NCBI GenBank assembly: GCA_036023115.1
Contig: JAYKKT010000041.1
Span: 248,001 to 312,000, forward strand
Reading direction: 5' to 3'
Length of the DNA: 64,000 bases
Source: Brasenia schreberi
Taxonomy: Eukaryota; Streptophyta; Magnoliopsida; Nymphaeales; Cabombaceae
In this document: positions 48,350 through 64,000 of the stretch, piece by piece
Numbering within the stretch: the stretch's first letter is position 1
Layout: every line of letters begins with the position of its first letter
Notes under the pieces: model-generated
Seen by the model: the letters and a program-made list of their open reading frames with translations, nothing else
Database searches by the model: none
What the model was told of the DNA's origin: nothing
Made by a program: the position numbers and the translations under genes

Positions 48350-48488
48350 ACTAGTGGGAAGTTCAACTCCCAGAGAGTGCATGTGTGGGAGCAGGGTGCT
48401 CTACCACTATTGTTGCTGATGGAGAGTTCGACTCCAAAAGGGTGCATGTGTTAGGTTTTCAATCTCCTCTTCTAACCCATAAAAAAAA
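48350..48488 (+). repeat. Tandem pair of tRNA-like B-box segments
   Basis: AAGTTCAACTCCCAGAGAGT and, about 75 bp later, GAGTTCGACTCCAAAAGGG are each followed by GTGCATGTGT. The second is followed by TTCAATCTCCTCTTCTAACC and a poly-A run. They are two partial SINE-like copies in the same orientation. Confidence 0.5.
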
Positions 48489-48874
48489 CCTAACAACTAG
48501 ATCTCTACCTGTTGACGTCATTGCTGGCATTTATAAGCACTAGATATGCCCATCTTCTCAATCAGAGCATGCAATCGATGCACCCAAAATACATGTCCCC
48601 CCACGTACAAGCACAGACTCAGACTCAATCAATGACTTGGTTAGTCGAGCTGTTCACATGCAACCCGCTGTGGGTGCCTTCCCCCACACATACACGTGAC
48701 CCACCTGATCCTCCCTCACCACACATGTTCCTCTAGTACCAAACACCCACATGCTTCGTTCCCAAACGACACGAACCCCTGCAGATAACACTCAGTTTCA
48801 AGCTTTGCCATAAACAGAATAAGCCCATGGGTTCTCAGCTCGTTTACAGTAAGACATGAACCCGACCTTATACA

Positions 48875-49403
48875 TAGACATGGCCTGTTCGGTTTCTGTT
48901 CGAGTTAGTGGATTCGTTATTTGTATTTGGAGCTGGCCTGCTGGTTTGAACTGGAACCAAACCTCTTATGTAACGAGTGGTAGCTGGAACCGGTCTTAGG
49001 ACTGAGGACTCTTTGGTTCGGTTATAGTTTATGGTCTTTACAAACTGACTCGGAAGCGAAACCAGAATTATCAGTTTCAAATTATTATTATGCTTTAAAT
49101 GTTATTTTCAAAATCCCTTACAAAAACATACAGTTAGTTGAGGTGCTTTCTACCATTAGAACTAGTGAAGAGTTGAACTTCCAAAAAGCGATCATTCTTG
49201 TATTTGAGATCGAAAAGGTATTAAATATCTTTTTCAAAATCTTTTATTCCTTCCCATCCAAAAAGACGGATTGCTCTTGTATTTTAAAAAAAGTTTTGAA
49301 ACTAACACCAGTCGGTTTGAGACCAGAAACGAAACCATCCAAAATTTTGAAACCAACAGTTTAAAATTATCAGCTTTGATTTATCCGGAACCGAACGTAT
49401 CTA
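48875..49403. mobile_element. hAT-like element with perfect 8-bp target duplication
   Basis: 529 bp, ends TAGACATGGCCTGTTCGG and (read inward from the right) TAGATACGTTCGG. CTTATACA flanks it on both sides (48867-48874 and 49404-49411). The subterminal regions are CGGTTC-rich. The core includes a tRNA-like B-box remnant (GAGTTGAACTTCC) and the words ATTATGCTTTAAAT and TTTTCAAAATCCC, shared with the core of the 39170-46441 element. There is no coding capacity. Confidence 0.85.
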
Positions 49404-49849
49404 CTTATACAAACATCAATCTAAATGAGCCAACACCAACTTGAATGGTTGTCATCTAGTTGTAACAAGTTAGTTCCAATTTAAATTCTACTGTCAAAGT
49501 TAGGCTAAGCGGCATGTTTATGCGTATAAGCAATCGAAAACTCGAAGAACTCGGGACAACCCAAAATGAGCCAAAACACGAGCAACTTGTCTGGCTTTCT
49601 ACTCTAGCCGCATTGGACCATCACCACTCACAATCGTCGCCGATCACGCGAAGCATAGATTGCAATCCATGCATTTACTGTCTTTTGGTCTTTCTGATCG
49701 TCATCTTTCACAGATTCTCTGCTCACTCACTCTCTCTCTATAATCATACCTTTTTACTGTTCATAGATGCCATTGAATCACTACCATTGGTGAGAGAGAG
49801 AGAGAAGGTGGGGGCTCTATAAATAAGCTACTCAGATGAATGCAAAGCG

Positions 49850-50425
49850 TGCAAGGGTACGCGATTGAGTTGGTCAAGTGGAAGCGGAAGAATTTCTCTT
49901 TGGTTTTGCTGTTTCCTCGAATTCGCTTGGTGCAGGTCGGGAATGGTTTTCCCCGAGGTTAATTTTCTCGTCAAAAGTATTTGCGAGGGAGATCTTTTCC
50001 CGCTTACATCGAGTGAACTGGAGGTGGCAACAAGAATTTGGTGCCTCTGATCGCGCGGTTGGCGGTGATGACTCCCGATTTCTCTCCCCTTTGCCATCGT
50101 TCAGGTGGGATTTAATTCCCTATCCAAGTATTGATCTTAGCCGTTCCTTGCTTCCTTTTGCTCTCTCTGTTTCATTGCAGTGTGTTGGCCTCTGTTGGAT
50201 TGTTGCTGCAAACAAGAGCCTTGTGACAATGATGGTTCAGAATGGTAAAGCAAAAGAAGAGACTAAAAGAGGAAAGAGGAAGTTATTGCTGCCAATTCAT
50301 AGCCACTGCACCTTATGCCCCAAATAGAAAAGTTTCTTGGAGCTTGATGATACCGAATTTGAGGTCCAGGCGGTGCTCATGGAATTCTTTTCCCTCCAAA
50401 CAGAAGCAAATACTTTTCAGGTGAA
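49850..50425 (+). other. Possible exon(s) of an unrecognised gene
   Basis: A 149-codon frame (49878-50327) and, in the same frame after one TAG, a stretch reading FLELDDTEFEVQAVLMEFFS that ends at a donor-like TTTTCAG/GTGAAA (50419/50420). The composition is more coding-like than the surroundings and a CT-rich leader lies upstream at 49725-49745. I do not recognise a family. The Copia element inserts 130 bp downstream, so a gene here may have been interrupted. Confidence 0.25.
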
Positions 50426-50926
50426 ATTGTAAGAAGATGGGAGCTTGTTCTCTTCAGTTGATGGCAACCCAGGAATTTTCTGTGCATTTTGCTCTTGGAT
50501 GTTGGACACTTGCTCTTTGTTTTCTCCTTTAGAGGAACTTGTGAGTTGTAGTCACTTGTGAGTTATTATTGGTGGCCCCTCTCGGTCCTAATGACTGCAA
50601 CCATGTCAGATTTGATGAGTTGCTCCATTTTCAAAAGATAAAACGTTTAACGTACATTGATGGCTTTAACGCGAAGTCTAGGTCGGATATCACGAGAAGA
50701 GGAAAAAGCCAGTTGAAAAATCAATAGAGTGATATACACAAAAAGAACTTAAAGAGGCTTCGTGTGCGAAGCTTATCCATGGAAACCGTGTTGCCTTTGG
50801 GCTTACATTATCTCTTTATCCATAGCATCTCTTATGCAACTAAGGCCATAAAGCTCCGTAACTCAAGACTCATCATTATTCTCAAAGGTTGATCGGACTT
50901 TGCAAAATAATCAGCTATACAGTTAA

Positions 50927-50930
<4 letters not shown>

Positions 50931-50988
<58 letters not shown>
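50931..50988. repeat. (AT)n microsatellite
   Basis: About 58 bp of AT dinucleotides just inside the left LTR of the Copia element. Confidence 0.97.
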
Positions 50989-50989
<1 letters not shown>

Positions 50990-53900
50990 CTGAAAAAATC
51001 TTCGGACGTAAGAAAGTTTCTCTTGAAAGTTTTTCATATAACTAAAAGCAAATAGAGTACCGATCACTCCTAGAAAGCCTGAAAGGTGGTGGCCTAGAGA
51101 GACCGATCAAAGGCCAAAGTCTGAACGGAGGCATTCTCTCCCTCTCTCTCTCCTCGAGTCTCTTCTCTCACTTTCGTTCTTCTCTCTCTTCTTTGTCTTA
51201 TATCCAATGCGGTTTTGTAAAACCACAGGCGGTAAACTACCCAAAGCAAATCGCAATTACTAAAAAATCCATTTTACCTTTGAGTATTCTATAAAATAAC
51301 AAACTGGCATGTGGTAAAATTACAAAAAAGTTTGGATATTTTAAAGTCGAAAGAGTATTTTGCTCATGAACGAATTAAAAGACTTTTCTATCCACTAGAA
51401 GTTTGTCATAATTACCAAATACCGACCTGGTTTAATTATGTTGTTGTCCCTCAAGATATTGGATATTCACAAGTCTGCCACTGCACAAAAAGATGATTCT
51501 ACCCCCATTCTTTAGGCAAAGTCTCTATTTTGATTAACGGAAAAAATTGTGTTTAGAAGATTATTGATAGACTAGACACAATATTTTACAATTTTGTCCT
51601 TAGTTTTTTAGATAATTATCAGAATGGACAAAAGTTAAAATTATAAGTTTGTCATTTACTTGTAAAAAAAATTACAAAAGTATATAGAAAAGATTTATGG
51701 TTTTGTCCTCAGATTTGTTTTGAAATTACAAAAAATTGTCTGAATCTTATATATTTCAATTATGGTACCCAAATGTTATTTAAAATTGTTGTTAAGTTCT
51801 TGGAAATTTTTACAGTTCAGTACGTGAATTTTATAGATACTGTAGTCTAGTGCTTAGCTATATTTTTTTGTTGGCTTCTTAGAAAATGTCTTATATTCAA
51901 TTATTTGCTGCTTATTTTTTGTTTATCTTTTAAACTGTATAGACTCTCTATTTGTTGTTTCTACCAAACTATTAAAAATAATTTCAAGAATTTATGTTTT
52001 TGAATGGACAAAAATCGAAAAGCTAAATGACTTTAATTTTCAAACACTGAAAAGAAGAATCCTGTTGGCCTTAACCTTAGAGGGTGTTGATTATGTACTT
52101 AGAGAAACTACTTTACCCCTACCTCAATTGCAATAGATGAGGAAAAAGAAAAATATAAGACATTTCTAAAGGATGACACTATAGTCAAGACTATCAAGTT
52201 AACATACATGAAAGATGACTTCATTAGGATATTCAAGAAATTTGAAACCGCAAAAGAGTTATTTGACTCTTTGGCTACTAAATATTACACTACAGCTAAG
52301 TTGCATGTCCAACTACTTCTTCAAAAATTTAATTCTTACAAAATGAAAGAAGGGGAGAATGTAGTCGAACATGTTAACCAAATATTGGTAATGGTTAGAG
52401 ATTTAGTTGTAGCAAAGTCAGTAATTCTTGAATCGATCTAGATATTTACAATTCTAAACAATCTCCCCCTTCCTCGAACATGGTAATCATAACCCTTAAA
52501 CTTGGACCAGATTTTATCTTTTCAGAACTCTCATTGAAATTAGCAATTGAACAAGAACATATGAATAAAAATAAAAGAGAAAATTTACTAGTTGTTTAAG
52601 ATGATTTAGGATCAAACTTTAAAAACAAAAAGAATGAGAAGAAACCAAATAAGAGATTTGGTAAGAATAACAACAAAAAGAGCAGTTGATTTTTAAGAAA
52701 TTGCTGGAATTTGCTTCGTGAATAAAGTATTATGGATGAAGAAATTAAATTTATTGAGAAAAATCATATGTGAACTAGTTAATTTGTCGAACGAATGGAA
52801 AGCCATAAATTGTAAATGGGTTTTCAAAAAGAAATACAGAGTCGATGAAACAATCGACAAATTTAAGGAGAGGTTAGTTACAAAGGGATTCTCACAAAAG
52901 AAGTTGATAGATTATGTTGAGACATATTCTCTAGTTGCGAAATTTGCATCCATTTGTAATTATTCTTGTTATTTCAGTATATTATGATTTAAACTTATAT
53001 CACTTAGATATAAAAATTATTTTTCTAAATGGAGATTTAGATGAAATCATCTATATGCAACAGCTAGAAGTGTATGTTGTTAAATGCAAAGAAGATAAAG
53101 TATATAGGTTGAAAAAATACTTATATGGCCTTAAAGAGTCATTTCGTGAATGGTATTTGATTTTTCAAAATACCATTCTAGAACTTAAATTTGCGGCTAA
53201 TGAACTTTACCACTATGTCTATGTTTGAAACAGTGGGAGCCACTTTATCATTCTATCGTATGCATAGATAACATATTGTTGACTGGGAATGACAATGAGA
53301 TGAGTGTCAAAACCAAGTCATAGTTAAATTCAAGGCTTGAAATAAAGGATATGAGAGAGGCATCCTATATTATGGGTATAAAGATTTCTCGTGATAGAGA
53401 ATATAATATTATATGTTTGAGTCAAGAGAGAGATATTGCTTATAACCTCAAGAAGTTTAAAATGGGTGAGTGTAAGCCTACAGCTACACTCGTTGCAAAA
53501 GGAGTCAAATTGAGTAAGGTTGATTATCTTTGTGAAGAAGAGAACAATCCTAATGTTCCTTACACACAAGCTGTAGATTGCTTGATGTATGCGATGTTGT
53601 GTACAAAACCTTATATCAACTTTGTTATTGGTCTTATGAGTAGATATTAAATTGATCTTGGTTGGTAACATTCAATAGTTGTGAAAAGGATTCTAAGGTA
53701 TCTTAAAGGAACAACAGACTTGAAACTGTGTTTTTAAGTAAATAAACTAAAAGTGGTAGGATACTAAGATGCTTACTTTACTGTGAGCAAAGATGACAAC
53801 AAGTCAACTTCTAGTCAAATATTATTATTTGGAGGTAGTCTTGTTTCTGTGGCTTGTAATAAATAGGGTTGTATAGCATTGTATATACAAGAAACCGAAT

Positions 53901-54330
53901 ATATTGCTTGTAGTATGACTGCAACAAGTATCGTTTGGATAAGCTGCTTTATACATGATCTAAAGCTGGATATAGTCAACAAGATAATAATGCAGCAATT
54001 ACTCTTATTAAGAGTGGAGTTGATAGCTCAAAAAGCAAGCATATAATGGTTAAATATACTACATTCATGATATGCTCAAAAGAAATCAAATAACTATAGA
54101 TTATATGCCAACAAATGATATGTTGGTTACCCCTTGAACAAGAGCAAGACCTTTCCACTAAACATGTTACACATAGGTTTGAGATATGCTTAGTGCTTTT
54201 AGCATAGAAATATACTATAGTTTGTTATGTAGAAAAGATGCATAACAGATATAAGTTACAATCTATCTATAACTAGAAATGGTACAACCTAAAAAACCTT
54301 TAAATAGTGGGAGTCCAAACCAGTATATCA

Positions 54331-54460
54331 TAGCTTGGCTTAAGTGGCCAAGTGGGAGATGTGAGTTGTTGGTGACCATTCTCGACCCCAATAACTAGCT
54401 TGGCTTAAGTGGCCAAGTGGGAGATATGAGTTGTTGGTGACCATTCTCAGGTCCAATAAC
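54331..54460 (+). repeat. 65-bp tandem duplication across the Copia PPT/LTR junction
   Basis: TAGCTTGGCTTAAGTGGCCA, then AGTGGGAGAT and TGAGTTGTTGGTGACCATTC, occurs at 54331 and again at 54396. The unit contains the purine tract AAGTGGGAGAT and the first bases of the 3' LTR, so the junction is present twice. Confidence 0.88.
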
Positions 54461-54834
54461 TGCAATCATGAAATACGGGAAAAAATAGTCCCCTTAAGGG
54501 ATTTCTTGAGTTGCCCCTTTTCAAAAGATAAAACATTTAAACAAAACCATTTCTTGCTTTTTAACAAAAGGTACGAAAATTTCCTGGATATACATTGAAA
54601 TGAAGAGGAAAAAGCCAGTTATATATACATACAAAAATCAACAAAGAATAGAGCGATATACACAAAGAAAGCTCAAATTGACTTCCTATGCGAAAACCCC
54701 TAGTGTGGAAACTATGTTGTCTTCGGGCTTACATTATCATGTTCATTGAGAGCGTCTCCTCTGCAACCAAGGCCACAAAGCTGCGTAACTCAGGACTGTG
54801 GTGAGCATCCTTCACGAGGTCAGTATTCTCAACA

Positions 54835-55669
54835 TAACTTTGTGTTCATTTTGCTCTTGGATCTTCAACATTTGCTCTTTGTTTTCTCCCTCAAGATGAC
54901 AGCATGCCCGGGAATTGGGAGTTCATTTTTCACCTTGGATATTTAATTCATTGTTCCCTAGATGTCAGCATGCTCATGAACTGAATGTTCATCTCTCTCT
55001 CTCATGATTAATAACAAGCTTCAACTCCCCATTAGAGATCTCATGTCATTTTATTGCTAGGTTCTTTTCTTCTATAAGAGTTTCCCTGTACTAACCAATC
55101 GACATGCTAAATTGATGTCCTGGCGAGAAAAGTGGTCCAACTAAGAGGAGGGTTTCTCCGAAACTGTTTTTTTCACAAACAAATAGGTTGATCCCACCAC
55201 ACCTGAGGAAAAGTTTCTCACAGATGCATTTTCCCATGAAGCTGAAAGAATTTCCAGTAACCGGACCGTTTATGCGATGGATGCTAAGCACATCAGATAC
55301 TTGAAAAGCATGCTTTATTCAGTGAGTTACTTACTAACAGATGAAATCTGATTTCCTCCTGTGTTCTCTTTCCATTAATCACAAGGAACTCATGAATACA
55401 TTGCTGACAATCATCAAATAATTAAAACGGTTCCATGTCAAATCGCATACATATTGATCTTATTATCTCAAAGAATTAAGGGTACATCTCTCTCTCTCTC
55501 TGAACAATGACAGCCTCATAGGCTTCAATGATAAATTTGCCAGCTACAATTGCCGGATGAAGGGTATCATGACGTTCCACTGTGATCAGCCAGCAAGGAC
55601 GAGAAACATGAATTCACTTCGATGGCAAAGCGGCAATAGCAACTCCAAGCAATGAGCACCCAAAAACAA
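54835..55669. other. Intergenic between Copia and the MAP kinase gene
   Basis: No gene recognised. The segment TTTTGCTCTTGGATCTTCAA, then TTTGCTCTTTGTTTTCTCC, at 54850-54895 matches 50488-50530 on the other side of the Copia element. A CT run lies at 55490-55502. The right part should include the kinase 3' UTR. Confidence 0.5.
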
Positions 55670-59664
<3,995 letters not shown>

Positions 59665-60398
59665 GCCTGGACTCAGAAATAGTGGATGCATAATAAGTCA
59701 ATTTGCTAAGGGAACAAAGAACAAAGAACAGAACGGTTAGTAGAAACGATCATACCGACCACAAAACGGCAGGATTACGTGATTGGGAGCGAGAAATTTC
59801 CACTATGATCTAAGTATTACTTTGATCAAATATGGGAGTCATGAATTCTTACAGCTATCGTCAGGTGACCGGAGAACGATGGAGGATATGGAACTTCTTC
59901 CAAGAAATAAGAAGAAGATCCAGAGCGACTCAGATGGTGTAGACAGAGAAGAGGACCAAATGGGAGTGCACCTGAACATATAGGCACAAAGAGGGGATGG
60001 TCCTATAGTCAAATCCTCAAGGGCACAAGGTTGGATAGGTGAAAGAAGGAAAGGAGGATGAAGGGAGCGACTCTCAGGGAAATCTAGATCCTGAAACCAT
60101 GGAAGAAAAATTCAAAGTTATCAAACATCAGCCTGGACAGTTTGTCGTTCTGAAATTCATCAATCATTGGAAGGCCAGAAATGTAAATTCTTCCGCAAAT
60201 CCCTCTTAGTCAAACTACCACAAAGAGGGGATGTTCATAATATATATATATATTAGAAAGAGAGAAAAACTAGTCCACACGTGTATACTTTTTCAAAGAT
60301 TAACTGTAGAGATTTTAAGTCAAGAAGTAAAGAGTATTGGTAAAATTCTTGATAATGTTTAAGCATGGATTGATAAGCATATGGATTATTCTCTCCTT

Positions 60399-60438
<40 letters not shown>

Positions 60439-60895
60439 AAGAGGGAGTATAAATGTTCATACTCCATTCATAATCAAATATACTTTGTTATCTCCACCAT
60501 TTAATCTTAACAAATAAAGAGAGAAATAATAGGGCTCATCAAAACTTTATACCCGTGAAATACCACCGTTCAATTATGAGGATCCAACAAGGTACCGTTC
60601 CTATCACATGATAAGCTATCCAAAGTAATATGTGGTGCCATCACTAATAGTGCATCAAGACCAATCGGATGGCTATATACTCTTGAAAGACTATATATAT
60701 ATATATATAGGATAGGGTTGTTTAAATGTATATAGTTTTTAAAGATCTTCCTTGACGAACGAACGAGAACCTTAGAGAAATGATTGAGGTGATAAAATAA
60801 AAAATATTTAATACGTAAAGTGTATTACAAAATAAAAAATACTTGTAACCAAATCTTTATTATTTATTATGTCAATCGAACATTATAGCGATCAC
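59665..60895. other. Upstream region of the kinase gene and repeats
   Basis: No further gene. The left 400 bp should hold the kinase 5' UTR and promoter. At 60280-60440 the words AATGTTTAAGCATGGATTGAT and TATTCTCTCC before a TATA/GAGA microsatellite match the core of the hAT-like element at about 30835-30900. TA runs lie at 60239-60253, 60399-60416 and 60692-60708. Confidence 0.5.
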
Positions 60896-63800
60896 TCTTT
60901 CATTGCCGGTCCCAAGCCCAGATAAAGGATGAGGGTTGTATTAGCCTTCTGACAGCCAGCGTAAAACTTTGTCATATTTTTATACCATGGATTACACAAA
61001 TTATGAGCATTGCTTTGGAGCATCCCCCCCTAACGACGCACTGCAGAGCCCGAATGTAGTGATAAGTAAGCAATAGTCAATATATTTTCGCCCGAATGTA
61101 GCAAATCAATTGCAGAGAGGGTTCCCATATCATGGATGGGTATGGATAAAGAAGTTAGTCCCGCTACATTGCCGCCCGAATGTAGTGAATAATTTATAAA
61201 GAGGGTCTCTGCATATTCAATATGGACGGATGTGGAGATAAGGAAACTAGTCCTAGATATAAGATTCATATTGGTTCTTTTAATATTGAAATATTATCCG
61301 GAAAGCTAATGGAGGTGGTAGATACTATGATTCGGAGAAAGATTCATATTCTATGTTTATAAGAGACAAAATGGGTTGAAAAAAAAAGCAAAGGAGATAG
61401 ATGATACAAGTTTTAAATTATAGTACTCAGGTAAAGAAAATGCTCGAAACGGAGTTGGTATTATCATAAATAAATATTTAAAGGATAGTGTAGTAGACAT
61501 ATAACAATATGGTGACCGACTCATGACGTTGAAATTAGTGTTAGGAGAAGAGGTTTTGAATATAGTTTGTGCTTACGCACCCCAAGTAGGACTAGAAGAT
61601 AGTATAAAGACAATTTTTTGGAAAGAGTTAGATATGGTGATTCAAAAGATTCCACAAAGAGAGATGATTTGTTTAGGAGGAGACTTAAATAGACATGTCG
61701 GTAAAAAGGCATTAAGATATCAAGGTATTCATGGAAACTTTGGTTTTGAGGATATAAATGAGGAAGGTAGGGAGATTTTAAATTTTGGTATGACATTTGA
61801 TCTCTTTATAGTCAATACAATCTTCAAAAAACGAGATTAACATTTAATTACTTATAAGAGTGACTTATCACAAACACAAATTGATTACTTTATTTATAGA
61901 AAAAAAGATAGAGCGTGTTGTAAAGATTATAAGGTAATTCCAAGAGAAAGCTTAACTACCCAACATCGACTTTTAGTTATGAATTTACAAATAAAAAATG
62001 GACAAAAAAGAAAAGAGAGCATCAAGCTATTCGAACTAAATGGTGAAATCTCAAAAGCAAGAAAGAAGATATATTTAAACACAAAGTCCTTCAAGGGGAT
62101 GTTTGGAATTATATTGGTATACCTTGTGATATGTGGAACAATATGGCTATACATATCAGGAAAGTGATGAAAGATGTGTTAGGTGTATCTAAGAGAGGTA
62201 TACTAGAACAAAAAAAAACTTGGTGGTGGAGTGAAGTAGTATAAAATAAAATGAAGGCAAAGAGGACATATTACAAATTACATTATGCTAAGAAAACTAG
62301 TGAAATTTTAGAGGCTTATAAGAAAGCAAAGAAGGCCATCAGTAAGGCAAAAGCTAAAATTTGGGAAGATTTATATAAAAAAACTCAACTCAAAAGAGGG
62401 TAAAAGAAATATTTTTAGGATAGCTAGGGTTAGAGATAAGAAAACTAAAGATCTTAATTATGTTAGATGCATAAAAGACGATGATAAAAAATTTCTAGTA
62501 GCAAATGATGATATAAAAAATAAATGGAAAAACTATTTTTATAAGCTTTTTAATGAAAATAAAGATGTTAGTATTAACTTAAGAGAGTTAGCAAAACCAG
62601 AAAAGTATATAAACCATAATTTCTATCGACATCTTCAAAAGAATGAAGTCAAAGATGCTCTTAAACATATGAACGGTGGTAAATCGGTAATAGCAGACAA
62701 CATTCCTATAAAAATTTGGAAAATGCTAGAAGAAATAGGAATCACTTGGCTCATAAGACTATTTAATGAAATATAGAGAAACCAAAAGATACCCAAGGAA
62801 TGGAGAGCGAGTACACTTATACCCATATATAAGAACAAGGGAGACATTCAGAATTCTGTGAATTATCAAAGTATCAAGTTAATGAGTCATATTATGAAAT
62901 TATGGGAAAGAATTATTGAACATAAGTTAAGACAAATATCAAGTACAATAGAGAACCAATTTGGATTCATGACAGGTTCTACTGTTAAAACGATTCACCT
63001 TTTGAGATGTCTTATAAAACATTTTAGAAAAAAAAAGAAAGACTTTCACATAATATTTATTGATATAGAAAAAGCTTATAATAGGGTACCGAGAGAGGTT
63101 CTTTGTAGAATCTTGGAAAAAAGAGGTATTCCATTGACATACGTTAACCTTATAAGAGACATTTATGATGGTGCAAAAACATGTGTGAGGACTCATGAAG
63201 GAATGACAAACTTCTTTGAAGTTAATATTGGGTTACATCAAGGATCAACTTTAAGTTTATACTTATTTATTACGGTAATCGATGAGTTAACAAAACATAC
63301 TCAAGATGAAGTACCTTAGTGTATGTTGTTTGCAAATGACATTGTGTTAGTGGAGGAGTCTAAGGAAAAAGTTAATAGAAAATTGAACTATGGGGAGAAA
63401 CATTAGAAAGCAAAGGCCTCCAACTTAGTAGAACAAAGACAGAATATATGGAATGTAAGTTTTATTAGTTGGTTACTTCAAAGGACATAGAAATTAAAAT
63501 TGGCATACATTGCATCCCTCAAGAGGAAAGTTTTAAATACCTAGGGTCAATTTTTTATAGAGATGTTATTCATAGAATTAATGTTGGCTGGTTAAAATGG
63601 AGAGGAGCATCTGATATTCTTTGTAATAAGAAGATATCATTAAAGTTAAAAGGTAAATATTATAAAGCAATAATTAGACTTGCCATGTTTTATGGTTCTG
63701 AGTGGTGGGTAGTTAATCATCAACATGTACAAAAGATGTCTATGACAGAAATGAAGGTGTTGAGATGGATGAGTGATCATACAAGAAAATATCGTATATA

Positions 63801-64000
63801 TAATGAGGTTATAAGAAACAAATTAGGAGTGGCACCAATAGATGATAAAATGAGATAATATCATTTAAGATGGTTTGGATATATAGAAAGAAGATCAAAA
63901 GAAGAACCTTTAAAAAGGTATGAAAAAGTAAACTTGAAAAATATTAAAAGAGGTAAAGGACGACCACAAAAGTGTTGGAAAGAAACAATAAAGAATAACA
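60896..64000 (+). mobile_element. Nearly full-length, mutated RTE LINE (runs off the window)
   Basis: The 5' region starts near CATTGCCGGTCCCAAGCCC and contains repeated GCCCGAATGTAG units (61050-61260). An APE-type endonuclease follows in pieces: IHIGSFNIE, NIVCAYAPQVG, the catalytic GGDLNRHVG at about 61675, SQTQIDYF at about 61870, and the histidine motif TQHRLLVM at about 61960. The linker and RT align with the copy at 44022-46121, with [24 protein letters not shown], and motif C changed to LFANDIVLV (catalytic Asp to Asn, about 63328-63354). Frameshifts and stops (for example after KKRD at 61840 and after DEVP at 63319) show it is dead. The last bases still lie inside the C-terminal region, so the 3' tail is beyond the window. 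Confidence 0.93.
61036..61262 (+). repeat. Repeated units in the RTE 5' UTR
   Basis: GCCCGAATGTAG occurs at about 61048, 61092 and 61172. Two of these are followed by comparable text (GCAGAGAGGGTT... GGATGGGTATGGATAAAGAA... CTAGTCC versus TAAAGAGGGTCT... GGACGGATGTGGAGATAAGG... CTAGTCC), giving imperfect tandem units of about 80-90 bp just before the endonuclease frame. Confidence 0.7.

Larger units (their letters stand above)
50557..54834 (+). mobile_element. Degenerate Copia LTR retrotransposon, pol internally deleted
   Basis: Left LTR about 50557-50885 and right LTR about 54360-54834 share AGAGGAAAAAGCCAGTT, GGGCTTACATTATC and ATTCTCAA, starting TGTGAGTT. The inside reads, in Copia order, a gag piece (52208-52441; FETAKELFDSLATKYYTT), an RT start (52800-52990; NCKWVFKKKYRVDE, RLVTKGFSQ), RT middle (53000-53220; LDIKIIFLNGDLDEIIYMQQ) and RT end/RNase H (53351-54000; IKISRDREYNIICLSQ, GGSLVSVACNK). 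Protease and integrase are missing: gag runs straight into RT near 52700. The YVDD box is changed to CIDN (about 53261) and stops are frequent. Flanks TCACT and TAACT may be a worn target duplication. Dead element. Confidence 0.85.

Overview
The window is nuclear DNA from a flowering plant. Evidence: spliced genes with GT-AG introns from plant-typical families (TGA bZIP, RSL-class bHLH, MFT-type PEBP, group-D TDY MAP kinase), Copia and LTR retrotransposons, plant-type RTE LINEs with a (TTG)n tail, tRNA-derived SINE-like repeats and long AT/GA microsatellites. I cannot name the species from the sequence alone.

Genes. The 3' exons of a TGA-type bZIP factor enter from the left (737-1779, +). An intact five-exon RHD6/RSL-class-I bHLH gene lies at 11520-12838 (-). 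An intact four-exon MOTHER OF FT AND TFL1 gene lies at 28672-29735 (-). A group-D MAP kinase gene (55670-59664, -) keeps its start, ATP loop, catalytic loop, TDY activation motif and C-terminal tail, but it lacks most of one catalytic exon and has two opposite single-base homopolymer indels. Three further loci are decayed relics: a PDCD2-like gene (5794-7258, +), the first exon of an FG-GAP protein like At3g51050 (27163-27416, +), and a SPARK/GPI-anchored protein like At4g28100 (37868-38400, -).

Mobile DNA makes up much of the rest. RTE LINEs occur at least eight times. One is a 5'-truncated copy with a 699-codon open reverse transcriptase frame (43972-46146). One short copy is flanked by a perfect 89-bp direct repeat (15818-16746). 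One nearly full-length but mutated copy runs off the right end (from about 60896). A complete 4.4-kb non-autonomous LTR element (39485-43896) has a 5-bp target duplication, a tRNA-Met primer site and only a gag relic. It sits in a tRNA-like B box inside a CGGTTC-rich hAT-like element (39170-46441) that also received the RTE copy, so the nesting order can be read. Two solo LTRs are proposed (19784-22020 and 33611-34339). A degenerate Copia element with both LTRs but no protease or integrase occupies 50557-54834.

The stretches 17.2-19.8, 22.0-26.9, 31.8-33.6 and 34.4-36.7 kb are AT-rich and hold no gene that I recognise. I found no operon-like cluster or new system. The genes are independent, and the notable content is the transposon archaeology and the partly broken kinase.
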